Below, one piece after another: positions 1-5,675 of a DNA stretch of 7,702 bases. The stretch spans positions 1-7,702 of the forward strand of contig JAGDMC010000062.1 in the NCBI GenBank assembly GCA_017860395.1, in the 5' to 3' direction. The notes beneath the pieces were generated by a model. That model was given only the letters and a program-made list of their open reading frames with translations, was not told the DNA's origin and did no database searches. The first letter of the stretch is position 1, and each line of letters begins with the position of its first letter. This DNA comes from Bacteroidota bacterium. GTDB lineage: Bacteria > Bacteroidota > Bacteroidia > Bacteroidales > UBA932. The translations under genes were made by a program, and so were the position numbers.

Positions 1-495
1 GAGATTATACTTAAAGATTATAAAGAAAGTTGCGAGCATAATACAATTGTTGATCTTATCCGGAACGACCTCGGCAAGGTTTCCGGGCGGGTATGGGTAG
101 AAAAGTTCAAGTACATAGATAAAATCGAAACCGACAGAGGAGATATACTGCAGGTTAGTTCCGACATAAGGGGAGAACTTCCTGTCGGTTATGGAAACAA
201 CCTTGGAGACATCATTTTTTCCATGCTTCCGGCGGGATCGGTATCAGGTGCGCCAAAATCATCCACTTTACGATTGATTTCAAAGGCTGAGAGGGAGAAA
301 AGAGGTTTCTATACAGGGGTTTTTGGCTATTTTGACGGCACGGTGCTTGACTCGGCGGTATTGATAAGATTTATTGAAAAGAAATCGGATGGGAGCCTGT
401 TTTATCACAGTGGAGGGGGGATTACGGTGAATAGTATGTGCAAAGACGAATATGAAGAGTTAATTGCAAAAATTTATCTTCCTCTTAGAAAATGA
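1..495 (+). CDS. pabB: Aminodeoxychorismate synthase component I, C-terminal part (5'-truncated by window edge)
   Basis: The reading frame is open from base 1 and gives 164 residues, the C-terminal third to half of a chorismate-utilising enzyme. Family motifs appear in order: DLIRNDLG (about visible residues 18-25), QVSSDIRG (51-58), PAGSVSGAPK (77-86), GFYTGVFGYFDG (102-113) and GGGIT (138-142), then the usual short helical end. By family knowledge, PabB converts chorismate and ammonia (from a PabA glutaminase) to 4-amino-4-deoxychorismate in the cytoplasm, the first step of p-aminobenzoate and folate synthesis. The PIKGT segment with the catalytic lysine expected in PabB lies upstream of the window, so PabB cannot be separated from TrpE or isochorismate synthase on that residue. 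The PabB choice rests on the overall motif pattern and on the overlapping pabC-like gene. An internal ATG at 223 is not a start, because conserved sequence continues upstream of it. No glutaminase domain is fused at the C-terminus. Confidence 0.93.
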   Translation, partial: EIILKDYKESCEHNTIVDLIRNDLGKVSGRVWVEKFKYIDKIETDRGDILQVSSDIRGELPVGYGNNLGDIIFSMLPAGSVSGAPKSSTLRLISKAEREKRGFYTGVFGYFDGTVLDSAVLIRFIEKKSDGSLFYHSGGGITVNSMCKDEYEELIAKIYLPLRK

Positions 496-1079
496 TGAGA
501 TTCATTGAAACAATAAAAATTGAAAACGGGATTGCCCATAACCTTGATCTTCATCTTGAGAGAGCATCTGAGACTTGTTTTCACCACTTTGGAGTAAGAA
601 CCGTTTTGCCATTCGATACAATTATAAAAGAAATCAGAAGTTCTCATAATGAAGGCATATATAAACTTAGAATAATATATGCCGGCAAAATTGAGCATTA
701 TACAATAGAAAAATATCAGCCTAAAATTGTAAAGACGCTTAAAATAGTGGATGGAGGCAATATTGATTATTCTTTCAAATACGAAGACCGGCTGGCTTTA
801 TATAAACTTCTTGGCCTAAGAGCAGATTGCGATGACATAATTATTATTAAAGACGGATATGTGACGGATACCTCTTTTTCGAACCTTGTGTTCTCGGAAG
901 GAGAACAACTCTTTACGCCATCGAGCTTCTTGCTTAACGGGACAAAGAGGCAGCAGTTGTTAAGAGATGGGAAAATTAAAGAGAAAGAGATTAAAATGGC
1001 GGATATAAATAAATATTCAAATGTTTTTTTGATAAACTCAATGGCTGATTTTATTCAAATTAATAGGATTGTCGAATAA
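492..1079 (+). CDS. pabC: Class IV aminotransferase-fold protein, probable 4-amino-4-deoxychorismate lyase
   Basis: This 195-residue PLP-fold protein is of aminotransferase class IV. Visible marks are an N-terminal NLDLHLERASET stretch (17-28), YKLRIIY (57-63), KYEDR (96-100), whose K96 is the probable PLP-binding lysine, TDTSFSN (125-131, where many relatives have a glutamate in place of the aspartate), FTPSSFLLNGTKR (141-153) and LINSM (180-184). The first ATG (492) overlaps the pabB stop as ATGA. A second ATG follows at once at 495, so the start is uncertain by one residue. The tight overlap implies translational coupling and shared function: cleaving aminodeoxychorismate to p-aminobenzoate plus pyruvate. 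It is much shorter than E. coli PabC or IlvE (about 270-310 residues). The missing length lies mostly in the N-terminal domain and the inter-motif loops, while the PLP-domain motifs remain. A branched-chain or D-amino acid transaminase is less likely given the size and the partner gene. Confidence 0.8.
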   Translation: MMRFIETIKIENGIAHNLDLHLERASETCFHHFGVRTVLPFDTIIKEIRSSHNEGIYKLRIIYAGKIEHYTIEKYQPKIVKTLKIVDGGNIDYSFKYEDRLALYKLLGLRADCDDIIIIKDGYVTDTSFSNLVFSEGEQLFTPSSFLLNGTKRQQLLRDGKIKEKEIKMADINKYSNVFLINSMADFIQINRIVE

Positions 1080-1096
1080 ATATTGTCGTAGTTAGA

Positions 1097-1966
1097 TTAT
1101 CCAATCGGATACTTCGACGCGATGACAAGTGGGTAATCCTTGGGCTTGAATTCGTCTAATTTGAGCAAATAATATTTCTTCCCATAAATAATCAATCGCA
1201 AAACCTTTGCTAAAGATTCAAATCTTCGTGGAACTTTAATCAAACGGCCAACTCTCTCAAATTCATAAAAATATTTATATCCGCAGTTCATTAACAAGTC
1301 AACAATCGGGGGTACGCCTTTGGTATAAACTGTAACTAAAAATTCAAATGCAATTATTGCCTCTCCCGACATTAGAGTATCCTTTAGACCGGATAGCGCC
1401 TGAAATTCATGTCCTTCGGTATCAATTTTTATAAAATCAACTTTTGATAAGATATGTTCAGGCAGGACATCATCAAGACGATTGACATTTAATTCGATTT
1501 TATTGAAAATTTCATTTTTGAAACCGATACGGTCTCTTCCTATTTCCGTTTCTCCAATATTAGTCATATTTTCTAATGCGCTTAATTGACCTTTTATATT
1601 GGATGCACCTAAGTTGATAGCTTCTATGTTATTAAACTCTTCAATATTTAACTTCAGTAGCCTGAATGACCTGGGATTTGGCTCGAAGCTGATAACATTT
1701 TCAAAATACTCAGAAAAAAACAAGCTATGATTCCCGATATTAGCGCCAATATCAAGACATACCCTTCTATTAGCTAATTTTGGAAATATAAATTTTTTTA
1801 AATTTTCACACTCTTCTTTCTCATATCTCCCCCTGGTGAAAATGTCCTGTGAAATAAGATCGGAGCTATAGCAGGCAATTCTGGGATAATTCAGGTAAAA
1901 ATAATACCTTTTTCTCTCAAGGTAATGCTCAGTAATTCTCCTCTCAATCAGTTCAACGATGTTCAT
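1097..1966 (-). CDS. FkbM family SAM-dependent methyltransferase
   Basis: This 289-residue protein has a class I methyltransferase fold of the FkbM type. Visible motifs are the SAM-binding motif I VCLDIGANIGNHSLFF (69-84), the acidic end of strand 2 with FEPNP (94-98), and the FkbM signature VDFIKIDTEGHE (176-187). The family usually O-methylates sugars or polyketides. The substrate here cannot be read from the sequence, and no glycan, polyketide or glycosyltransferase genes are beside it. An N-terminal extension of about 65 residues is rich in Tyr, Arg and Glu. There is no signal peptide or membrane segment, so it is probably cytoplasmic. The ATG at 1966 is the first good start, and a candidate -7 promoter element lies about 52 bases upstream. 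It converges on the pabC-like gene with only 17 bases between stops and no hairpin there. Its isolation suggests a cargo or stand-alone gene. Confidence 0.9.
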   Translation of the reverse strand: MNIVELIERRITEHYLERKRYYFYLNYPRIACYSSDLISQDIFTRGRYEKEECENLKKFIFPKLANRRVCLDIGANIGNHSLFFSEYFENVISFEPNPRSFRLLKLNIEEFNNIEAINLGASNIKGQLSALENMTNIGETEIGRDRIGFKNEIFNKIELNVNRLDDVLPEHILSKVDFIKIDTEGHEFQALSGLKDTLMSGEAIIAFEFLVTVYTKGVPPIVDLLMNCGYKYFYEFERVGRLIKVPRRFESLAKVLRLIIYGKKYYLLKLDEFKPKDYPLVIASKYPIG

Positions 1967-2017
1967 TCCGGTAGAATTATTTTAAAAAAATAAAGGTAAA
2001 ATTATTACTTGAAAAGC

Positions 2018-2025
2018 CAAAAATA
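2018..2025 (-). promoter_or_regulatory. Candidate -7 promoter element for the FkbM gene
   Basis: On the minus strand this reads TATTTTTG, a perfect match to the Bacteroidota sigma-ABfr -7 consensus TAnnTTTG, about 52 bases before the FkbM ATG. I do not see a clear -33 TTG/TTTG element 19-21 bases upstream. In such AT-rich DNA a chance match is possible. Confidence 0.45.
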
Positions 2026-2082
2026 TGTGAATTATATAAGATATACTCATAATTGAATAGCATTACACAAGTATTATCTCAT

Positions 2083-2090
2083 CACTTTTG
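2083..2090 (+). promoter_or_regulatory. Weak candidate -7 element for the outer-membrane protein gene
   Basis: CACTTTTG matches the Bacteroidota TAnnTTTG consensus at all fixed positions except the first. It lies 47 bases before the ATG at 2138 and is the best plus-strand match in this gap. No convincing -33 element is seen, so it is only suggestive. Confidence 0.25.
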
Positions 2091-2137
2091 TGACTTCATC
2101 ATTTAAATTCAAAATAATTTAATTAAAAGAAGAAGTA

Positions 2138-2776
2138 ATGAAAAAAGTAATTTTAGTATTCGCATTTGCAACCTTTATGTTTGGTAGCATGTTTGCGCAA
2201 AAGAGCAGTGCAGATTTCAGGGAGAAATTGACGTTTGGCGTAAAGGCAGGTGCAAATCTTTCAAATGTATATGATTCTCAGGGAGAGCAGTTTAATGCCG
2301 ATTCAAAATTAGGTTTGGCAGCAGGCGTTTTTGTTGCCCTGCCGCTGGGAAAATATTTTGGTATCCAGCCGGAGATTCTATTCTCGCAGAAAGGATACAA
2401 GGGCTCGGGTTCGATATTAGGAAGTGACTATAGCTTCTCTTATACAAGTAATTATATCGATGTACCACTTTTATTAGCCTTCAAGCCAATTTCCCTGATT
2501 ACCATAGTGGCCGGCCCTCAGTACTCGTTCCTTGTAAAAGACAGTTACACTTTTAATAGTGCGCTTATTAATGTCGATCAGGAATATGAATTTGAAAATG
2601 ACAATATCCGTAAAAACACCCTCTCTTTTTTGGGAGGTATTGATTTTAACTTAAACAGAATTGTAATAGGCACAAGAGTAGGATGGGACCTTCAGGCCAA
2701 TAAGGGCGACGGAACTTCAGAAACTCCGCGCTATAAAAATATCTGGTATCAGGCTACCATAGGATTCAGATTTTAA
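2138..2776 (+). CDS. Small outer-membrane beta-barrel protein (porin family, OMP_b-brl_2-like)
   Basis: This 212-residue secreted protein has a clear signal peptide: Lys-Lys at 2-3, a hydrophobic core to about residue 19 and likely cleavage around FAQ (19-21). The mature part opens with FGVKAGANLSNVYD (33-46), the typical first strand of the small PorT/OmpA-like barrels common in Bacteroidota. It then shows alternating amphipathic strands and turns (AAGVFVALPLG, GIQPEILFSQKGYKG, YIDVPLLLAFKP, TIVAGPQYSFLV, LSFLGGIDFNL, IVIGTRVGWDLQ) and ends in an aromatic strand, ATIGFRF, with the C-terminal Phe recognised by BAM. About eight strands fit the length. The specific function is unknown. The start is preceded by the purine-rich AGAAGAAGTA, a weak ribosome site. 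It appears monocistronic, with a strong terminator immediately after it. Confidence 0.88.
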   Translation: MKKVILVFAFATFMFGSMFAQKSSADFREKLTFGVKAGANLSNVYDSQGEQFNADSKLGLAAGVFVALPLGKYFGIQPEILFSQKGYKGSGSILGSDYSFSYTSNYIDVPLLLAFKPISLITIVAGPQYSFLVKDSYTFNSALINVDQEYEFENDNIRKNTLSFLGGIDFNLNRIVIGTRVGWDLQANKGDGTSETPRYKNIWYQATIGFRF

Positions 2777-2799
2777 TTATCCGCACTTCCATTAAAAAG

Positions 2800-2832
2800 A
2801 AGCACCTGCACATTTTTTTTGTGCAGGTGCTT
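2800..2832. terminator. Bidirectional intrinsic terminator between the OMP and GH18 genes
   Basis: A perfect 13-base-pair stem pairs 2800-2812 with 2820-2832 (arms built on AGCACCTGCAC and GTGCAGGTGCT) around a loop of seven T. On the plus strand it is followed by TTTGTTTTT (from 2831), and on the minus strand by TCTTTTT. It can therefore end both the rightward OMP transcript and the leftward GH18 transcript. It lies between the two stop codons, which are only 63 bases apart. Confidence 0.92.
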
Positions 2833-2839
2833 TGTTTTT

Positions 2840-3958
2840 CTATTTCTTCATTGTTGCTTCCCAAAGGGCTTTGCGCAGAGTTCCCGAGGCATCATCCTGA
2901 TCATATTGCCAGCACATCATCCCTTTCATGCCAAGCCCAAGCAGCCATGCTCCCTTTGCTGCAATACTCCGGTCATTGTCGTATCCGCAATAATAGATAC
3001 CGTTCTTTGTTACAAATGGTACGCTGGCGGCCTGATCCCAGTTATCAATTTTATATATACTCCTGTCAAGCAGTGTAATGTTCCGGTACGTTATAGCACC
3101 GGGACTCTTCGAGAATGAGATTCGTCCATAGAATGGTATTCCCAAAACCAGTTTGTTTGCAGCAACTCCTGCATTCAGGTATGCTTTTACTGTACGGTCG
3201 CAATCCCAGTCGGCATTTGCATTAAAAAGGGCAGAATGGTGCTTTGGTGCATCAGAGATATCGTAAGTCATCAGGTTTACAAAGTCCACATAAGGGTCAA
3301 CTGCTTTTACATCAATATATTTATATCCGCCGGCAGCAATTTTCTTATCGGTTACATATCCGGCATAAGTAAGAAGGTAGCCTGTTCCGAGTGTTTCGCG
3401 CAGTTGTTTCATAAGCAGGACATGGTTTTGCACATCAACTGCGGCATCAAATGCATCTGCTCCCCAGCTCATTCCCGGAAACTCCCAGTCCATATCAATA
3501 CCGTCAATACCCCATTTAATCAAAAATGCCTTGCAGTCGTTCGCGAATGCTTTCCTGTATTCATCGGATTTGGACAGGGCAGAAAAACCGCCACCTTGTA
3601 TGTTATCCGCATTAGAAACTGAATTAATGAAAGAGATGGAAATCTTCAGATTCGGGTACTGGCTCTTGAGATTAACAATTTGTTGAAATCTGAATTCGCT
3701 GCCCTGAAGCTTAAATCCCTTATATTCACCATTCACCATATAAATTTCGGCAAATGCATAGTTAAAATGCGTAAAAAAAGTAGGGTCCGGAATTGCAGTT
3801 CCATAACTTGTTACATACGCAAGGGCAACTCTTCCTTCTACTCTTGTTGCAGGCGTGTATTTTGGAGGTTCAACGGGTTTCTCATTTGGAATTGGTTCTT
3901 TTTCGCACCCGGCAATAATTATTATTGCCAGTAAGGCCGCAAGGATACTTTTTTTCAC
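2840..3958 (-). CDS. Glycoside hydrolase family 18 lipoprotein (chitinase / endo-beta-N-acetylglucosaminidase-like)
   Basis: This 372-residue lipoprotein has a Lys-Lys start, a hydrophobic run and the lipobox IIAGC with lipidated C18. A short Pro/Glu-rich linker (19-36) leads into a single GH18 barrel. Catalytic marks are intact: FNYAFAEI (65-72), KISISF (105-110), the signature DGIDMDWE (152-159) with acid/base E159, NLMTYD (228-233), LVLGIPFYGR (270-279) and the late barrel tryptophan W350 in MCWQYD. By family knowledge it should hydrolyse beta-1,4-N-acetylglucosamine linkages in chitin, peptidoglycan-like glycans or N-glycans with substrate-assisted retention. The exact substrate is not readable. 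No carbohydrate-binding module or SusC/SusD genes are present. The residues after C18 (EKEP) are acidic and may favour surface display. The start is GTG at 3958, chosen because it places Lys-Lys before the hydrophobic core and no in-frame ATG lies upstream. Confidence 0.92.
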   Translation of the reverse strand: MKKSILAALLAIIIIAGCEKEPIPNEKPVEPPKYTPATRVEGRVALAYVTSYGTAIPDPTFFTHFNYAFAEIYMVNGEYKGFKLQGSEFRFQQIVNLKSQYPNLKISISFINSVSNADNIQGGGFSALSKSDEYRKAFANDCKAFLIKWGIDGIDMDWEFPGMSWGADAFDAAVDVQNHVLLMKQLRETLGTGYLLTYAGYVTDKKIAAGGYKYIDVKAVDPYVDFVNLMTYDISDAPKHHSALFNANADWDCDRTVKAYLNAGVAANKLVLGIPFYGRISFSKSPGAITYRNITLLDRSIYKIDNWDQAASVPFVTKNGIYYCGYDNDRSIAAKGAWLLGLGMKGMMCWQYDQDDASGTLRKALWEATMKK

Positions 3959-3980
3959 AGTGAAGTTTTTGTTTAGTGGA

Positions 3981-3988
3981 CAAAAATA
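3981..3988 (-). promoter_or_regulatory. Candidate -7 promoter element for the GH18 lipoprotein gene
   Basis: On the minus strand this reads TATTTTTG, a perfect TAnnTTTG match, ending 22 bases before the GTG start at 3958. The implied leader is very short, about 15 bases. No clear -33 element is visible. It mirrors the element at 4005-4012. Confidence 0.5.
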
Positions 3989-4004
3989 AAGAATTAATTA
4001 TTCC

Positions 4005-4012
4005 TATTTTTG
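4005..4012 (+). promoter_or_regulatory. Candidate -7 promoter element for the TlpA-like thioredoxin gene
   Basis: TATTTTTG is a perfect match to TAnnTTTG and lies 36 bases before the ATG at 4049. It also contains the TTG at 4010 that would otherwise be a possible longer start, which argues that the shorter start at 4049 is real. No clear -33 element is visible. Confidence 0.5.
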
Positions 4013-4048
4013 TGTGAGAGTAATTTAATAGCAAATTTTTATACCAAC

Positions 4049-4558
4049 ATGAAAAAAATATTATTATCCGCAGTTTTACTTCTCTCTGTATTTGTACTGA
4101 GAGCTCAGCAAAAAGATGAAGGCAACGTTGTAAAAGTAGGGGATATGGTCCCGGACTTTAAGGTTCAGATGTTTGACGGTAAAGAGGTTAATGTTGCCGA
4201 CTTGAGAGGGAAGGTTGTATTAGTCAATTTTTGGGCTACCTGGTGTCCTTCATGCATTCAGGAGCTCGCGGTGGTACAGAAAGAAATAATTGACAAGTTC
4301 AAGGATAAAGAGTTCGTTTTTCTCCCTATTTCACGGGAGGACCCATACGAAAAGATTGCTGCATTCAGAAAAGACAGAGGACATAACTTCCCGATGGGAA
4401 TGGACCCCAACAGAAAAATATATTCAAAGTTTGCAACCGTTACCATCCCTCGTAACTATGTAGTCAACAAGGAAGGAAAGATTGTGTACATGGAGAAGGG
4501 CTATACAAAGGAACTCCTGAATGAGATGGTCCGGGAAATTGAAAAACTCCTACAATAA
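4049..4558 (+). CDS. Periplasmic TlpA/ResA-like thioredoxin-fold oxidoreductase
   Basis: This 169-residue protein has an N-terminal signal peptide (Lys-Lys at 2-3, Leu/Val-rich core to residue 17, likely cleavage near LRAQ, 17-20) and one AhpC/TSA-Redoxin type thioredoxin domain. Motifs are VGDMVPDF (30-37), LRGKVVLVNFWATWCPSC (52-69) with the redox pair C66-C69 in a WCPSC site, FLPISRED (91-98), and the cis-proline loop TIPRNYVV (132-139). By family knowledge such proteins reduce or maintain disulfides in the periplasm, for example during cytochrome c maturation or stress; the partner is unknown here. I chose ATG 4049 rather than TTG 4010. The longer form would put 13 polar residues before the signal peptide, and its start falls inside the promoter element. 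The gene ends by overlapping the convergent PLP-enzyme gene by 9 bases. Confidence 0.9.
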   Translation: MKKILLSAVLLLSVFVLRAQQKDEGNVVKVGDMVPDFKVQMFDGKEVNVADLRGKVVLVNFWATWCPSCIQELAVVQKEIIDKFKDKEFVFLPISREDPYEKIAAFRKDRGHNFPMGMDPNRKIYSKFATVTIPRNYVVNKEGKIVYMEKGYTKELLNEMVREIEKLLQ

Positions 4559-5659
4559 ACTTTCAATCTTTGAGGAGCTTTTTAACCCGCTTCCGGTGAG
4601 CGAAACCACTACTTTTTCGTTCTTTCCCATTTTACCGGCATATTGTTTAAGCGCTGCCACGGCACTTGCCGAAGTGGGCTCTATGTATACACCTTGCAAG
4701 GCTGATGTTTTCAAAGCCTCAATTATGTCGGTATCATCTACTGTAACAAAATCGCCGCCGGTCTTTTGGACAACATCAATAATCTGCTTTATTCTCACAG
4801 GTTTATGGATAGCAATGCCTTCGGCAATAGAGGGGTTGTGGGTGGAAATAGGTGTCGGTTTACCTTCGACATAATCCTTGAGCGGACTGCACTTATTGCT
4901 TTGCACAGCCATCAGCTTAGGCATTTTGTCTATGATTCCGGCTCTTTTCATCTCGGCAAGACCGAGGTAAACTCCTAAAATTTGCGAACCGCTGCCAACA
5001 GGTGCGAAAAAATAATCGGGAGCCTGCCAGTTCAATTGTTCAACAATCTCGTATATCACGGTTTTGGCACCATGAATAAAATATGGGTTCCATGCATGGG
5101 CCGCGTAATAGCTTTTCTTTGCACCTTCAATTGCTGCATTTGCGCAGTCTATCCTGTTTCCTTCTATCTGATGAAGCTCTGCTCCATATGCCCTCACCTG
5201 AACAGTTTTTCCTGCAGAATTGCCGGCCGGCATATAGATATTGGCCTTAATATTTGCGCGGGCACAATAGGCTGCAACAGCGCAAGCCGAATTGCCCGAT
5301 GAATCTTCAACAATTTCCTTAATGCCCAATTCTCTGCACTTATTTATCATCAAAGCGGCTCCTCTGTCCTTAAATGAGCCCGTAGGCATGAGAAATTCCA
5401 TTTTCCCGAGAACCGGCAGCCCCCAGAATTCCATTGGAACCAGCGGGGTAAAACCTTCGTTAAAAGAGGCAATCGAGTTGAAGTTGTCAAGGGGAAGAAC
5501 CTGGCTGTAGCGCCACATTGTTTTCTCTTCCGGCAGACGGCTCCTGTCAAGAGCGGGCATGTAATCGAGATCGAGATAGCTGCCGCATTCGCAGCGCCAT
5601 ATTGGTTCATTGGTGGGATAGTGCGCCCCGCATACGGGACAAATAAATTGACAAGACAT
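4550..5659 (-). CDS. Threonine synthase-family PLP enzyme with N-terminal zinc ribbon
   Basis: This 369-residue cytoplasmic enzyme of fold-type II PLP proteins begins with a zinc ribbon: CPVC (7-10) and CEC (23-25), giving four likely zinc ligands. The catalytic domain shows PTGSFKDRG (92-100) with K97 as the PLP Schiff-base lysine, DSSGNSA (119-125) in the ring-binding loop, PVGSGS (220-225) as the probable PLP phosphate loop, SIAEGI (277-282), YIEPTSASAVAAL (325-337) and TGSGLK (355-360). This order and the ribbon match the zinc-ribbon (archaeal/plant-type) threonine synthases, which make threonine from O-phosphohomoserine. No homoserine kinase or other thr genes are nearby. Instead the gene starts 16 bases after an amino acid symporter, so a catabolic lyase or dehydratase role (serine, threonine, diaminopropionate or a cysteate-synthase-like reaction) is also possible. 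I left the symbol empty for that reason. The stop is TAG, overlapping the thioredoxin gene end. Confidence 0.82.
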   Translation of the reverse strand: MSCQFICPVCGAHYPTNEPIWRCECGSYLDLDYMPALDRSRLPEEKTMWRYSQVLPLDNFNSIASFNEGFTPLVPMEFWGLPVLGKMEFLMPTGSFKDRGAALMINKCRELGIKEIVEDSSGNSACAVAAYCARANIKANIYMPAGNSAGKTVQVRAYGAELHQIEGNRIDCANAAIEGAKKSYYAAHAWNPYFIHGAKTVIYEIVEQLNWQAPDYFFAPVGSGSQILGVYLGLAEMKRAGIIDKMPKLMAVQSNKCSPLKDYVEGKPTPISTHNPSIAEGIAIHKPVRIKQIIDVVQKTGGDFVTVDDTDIIEALKTSALQGVYIEPTSASAVAALKQYAGKMGKNEKVVVSLTGSGLKSSSKIESLL

Positions 5660-5675
5660 ATGTTTATTGCAGATA

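Noticed and set aside
223..495. Independent small gene starting at ATG 223
   Set aside because: Conserved PabB sequence (DLIRNDLG, QVSSDIRG) continues in frame upstream to the window edge.
1066..1088. Direct repeat of ATTGTCG between the pabC-like and FkbM gene ends
   Set aside because: It has only two copies of seven bases in AT-rich DNA, with no hairpin and no sign of an attachment site.
1967..2137. Possible small RNA or riboswitch in the FkbM/OMP intergenic gap
   Set aside because: The 171 bases are AT-rich with no stable GC-containing hairpin and no known aptamer motif; only promoter-like octamers are visible.
2819..3118. Plus-strand reading frames of 85-99 residues, Cys/Pro-rich
   Set aside because: They are antisense to the GH18 gene, begin inside the terminator region, and have no recognisable motifs.
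3236..3934. Two plus-strand reading frames (128 and 84 residues)
   Set aside because: They lie wholly opposite conserved GH18 coding sequence, including the catalytic motif, and resemble no protein I know.
4010..4048. TTG-initiated 13-residue N-terminal extension of the thioredoxin
   Set aside because: It would put polar residues before a complete signal peptide, and the TTG lies inside a perfect TAnnTTTG promoter element.
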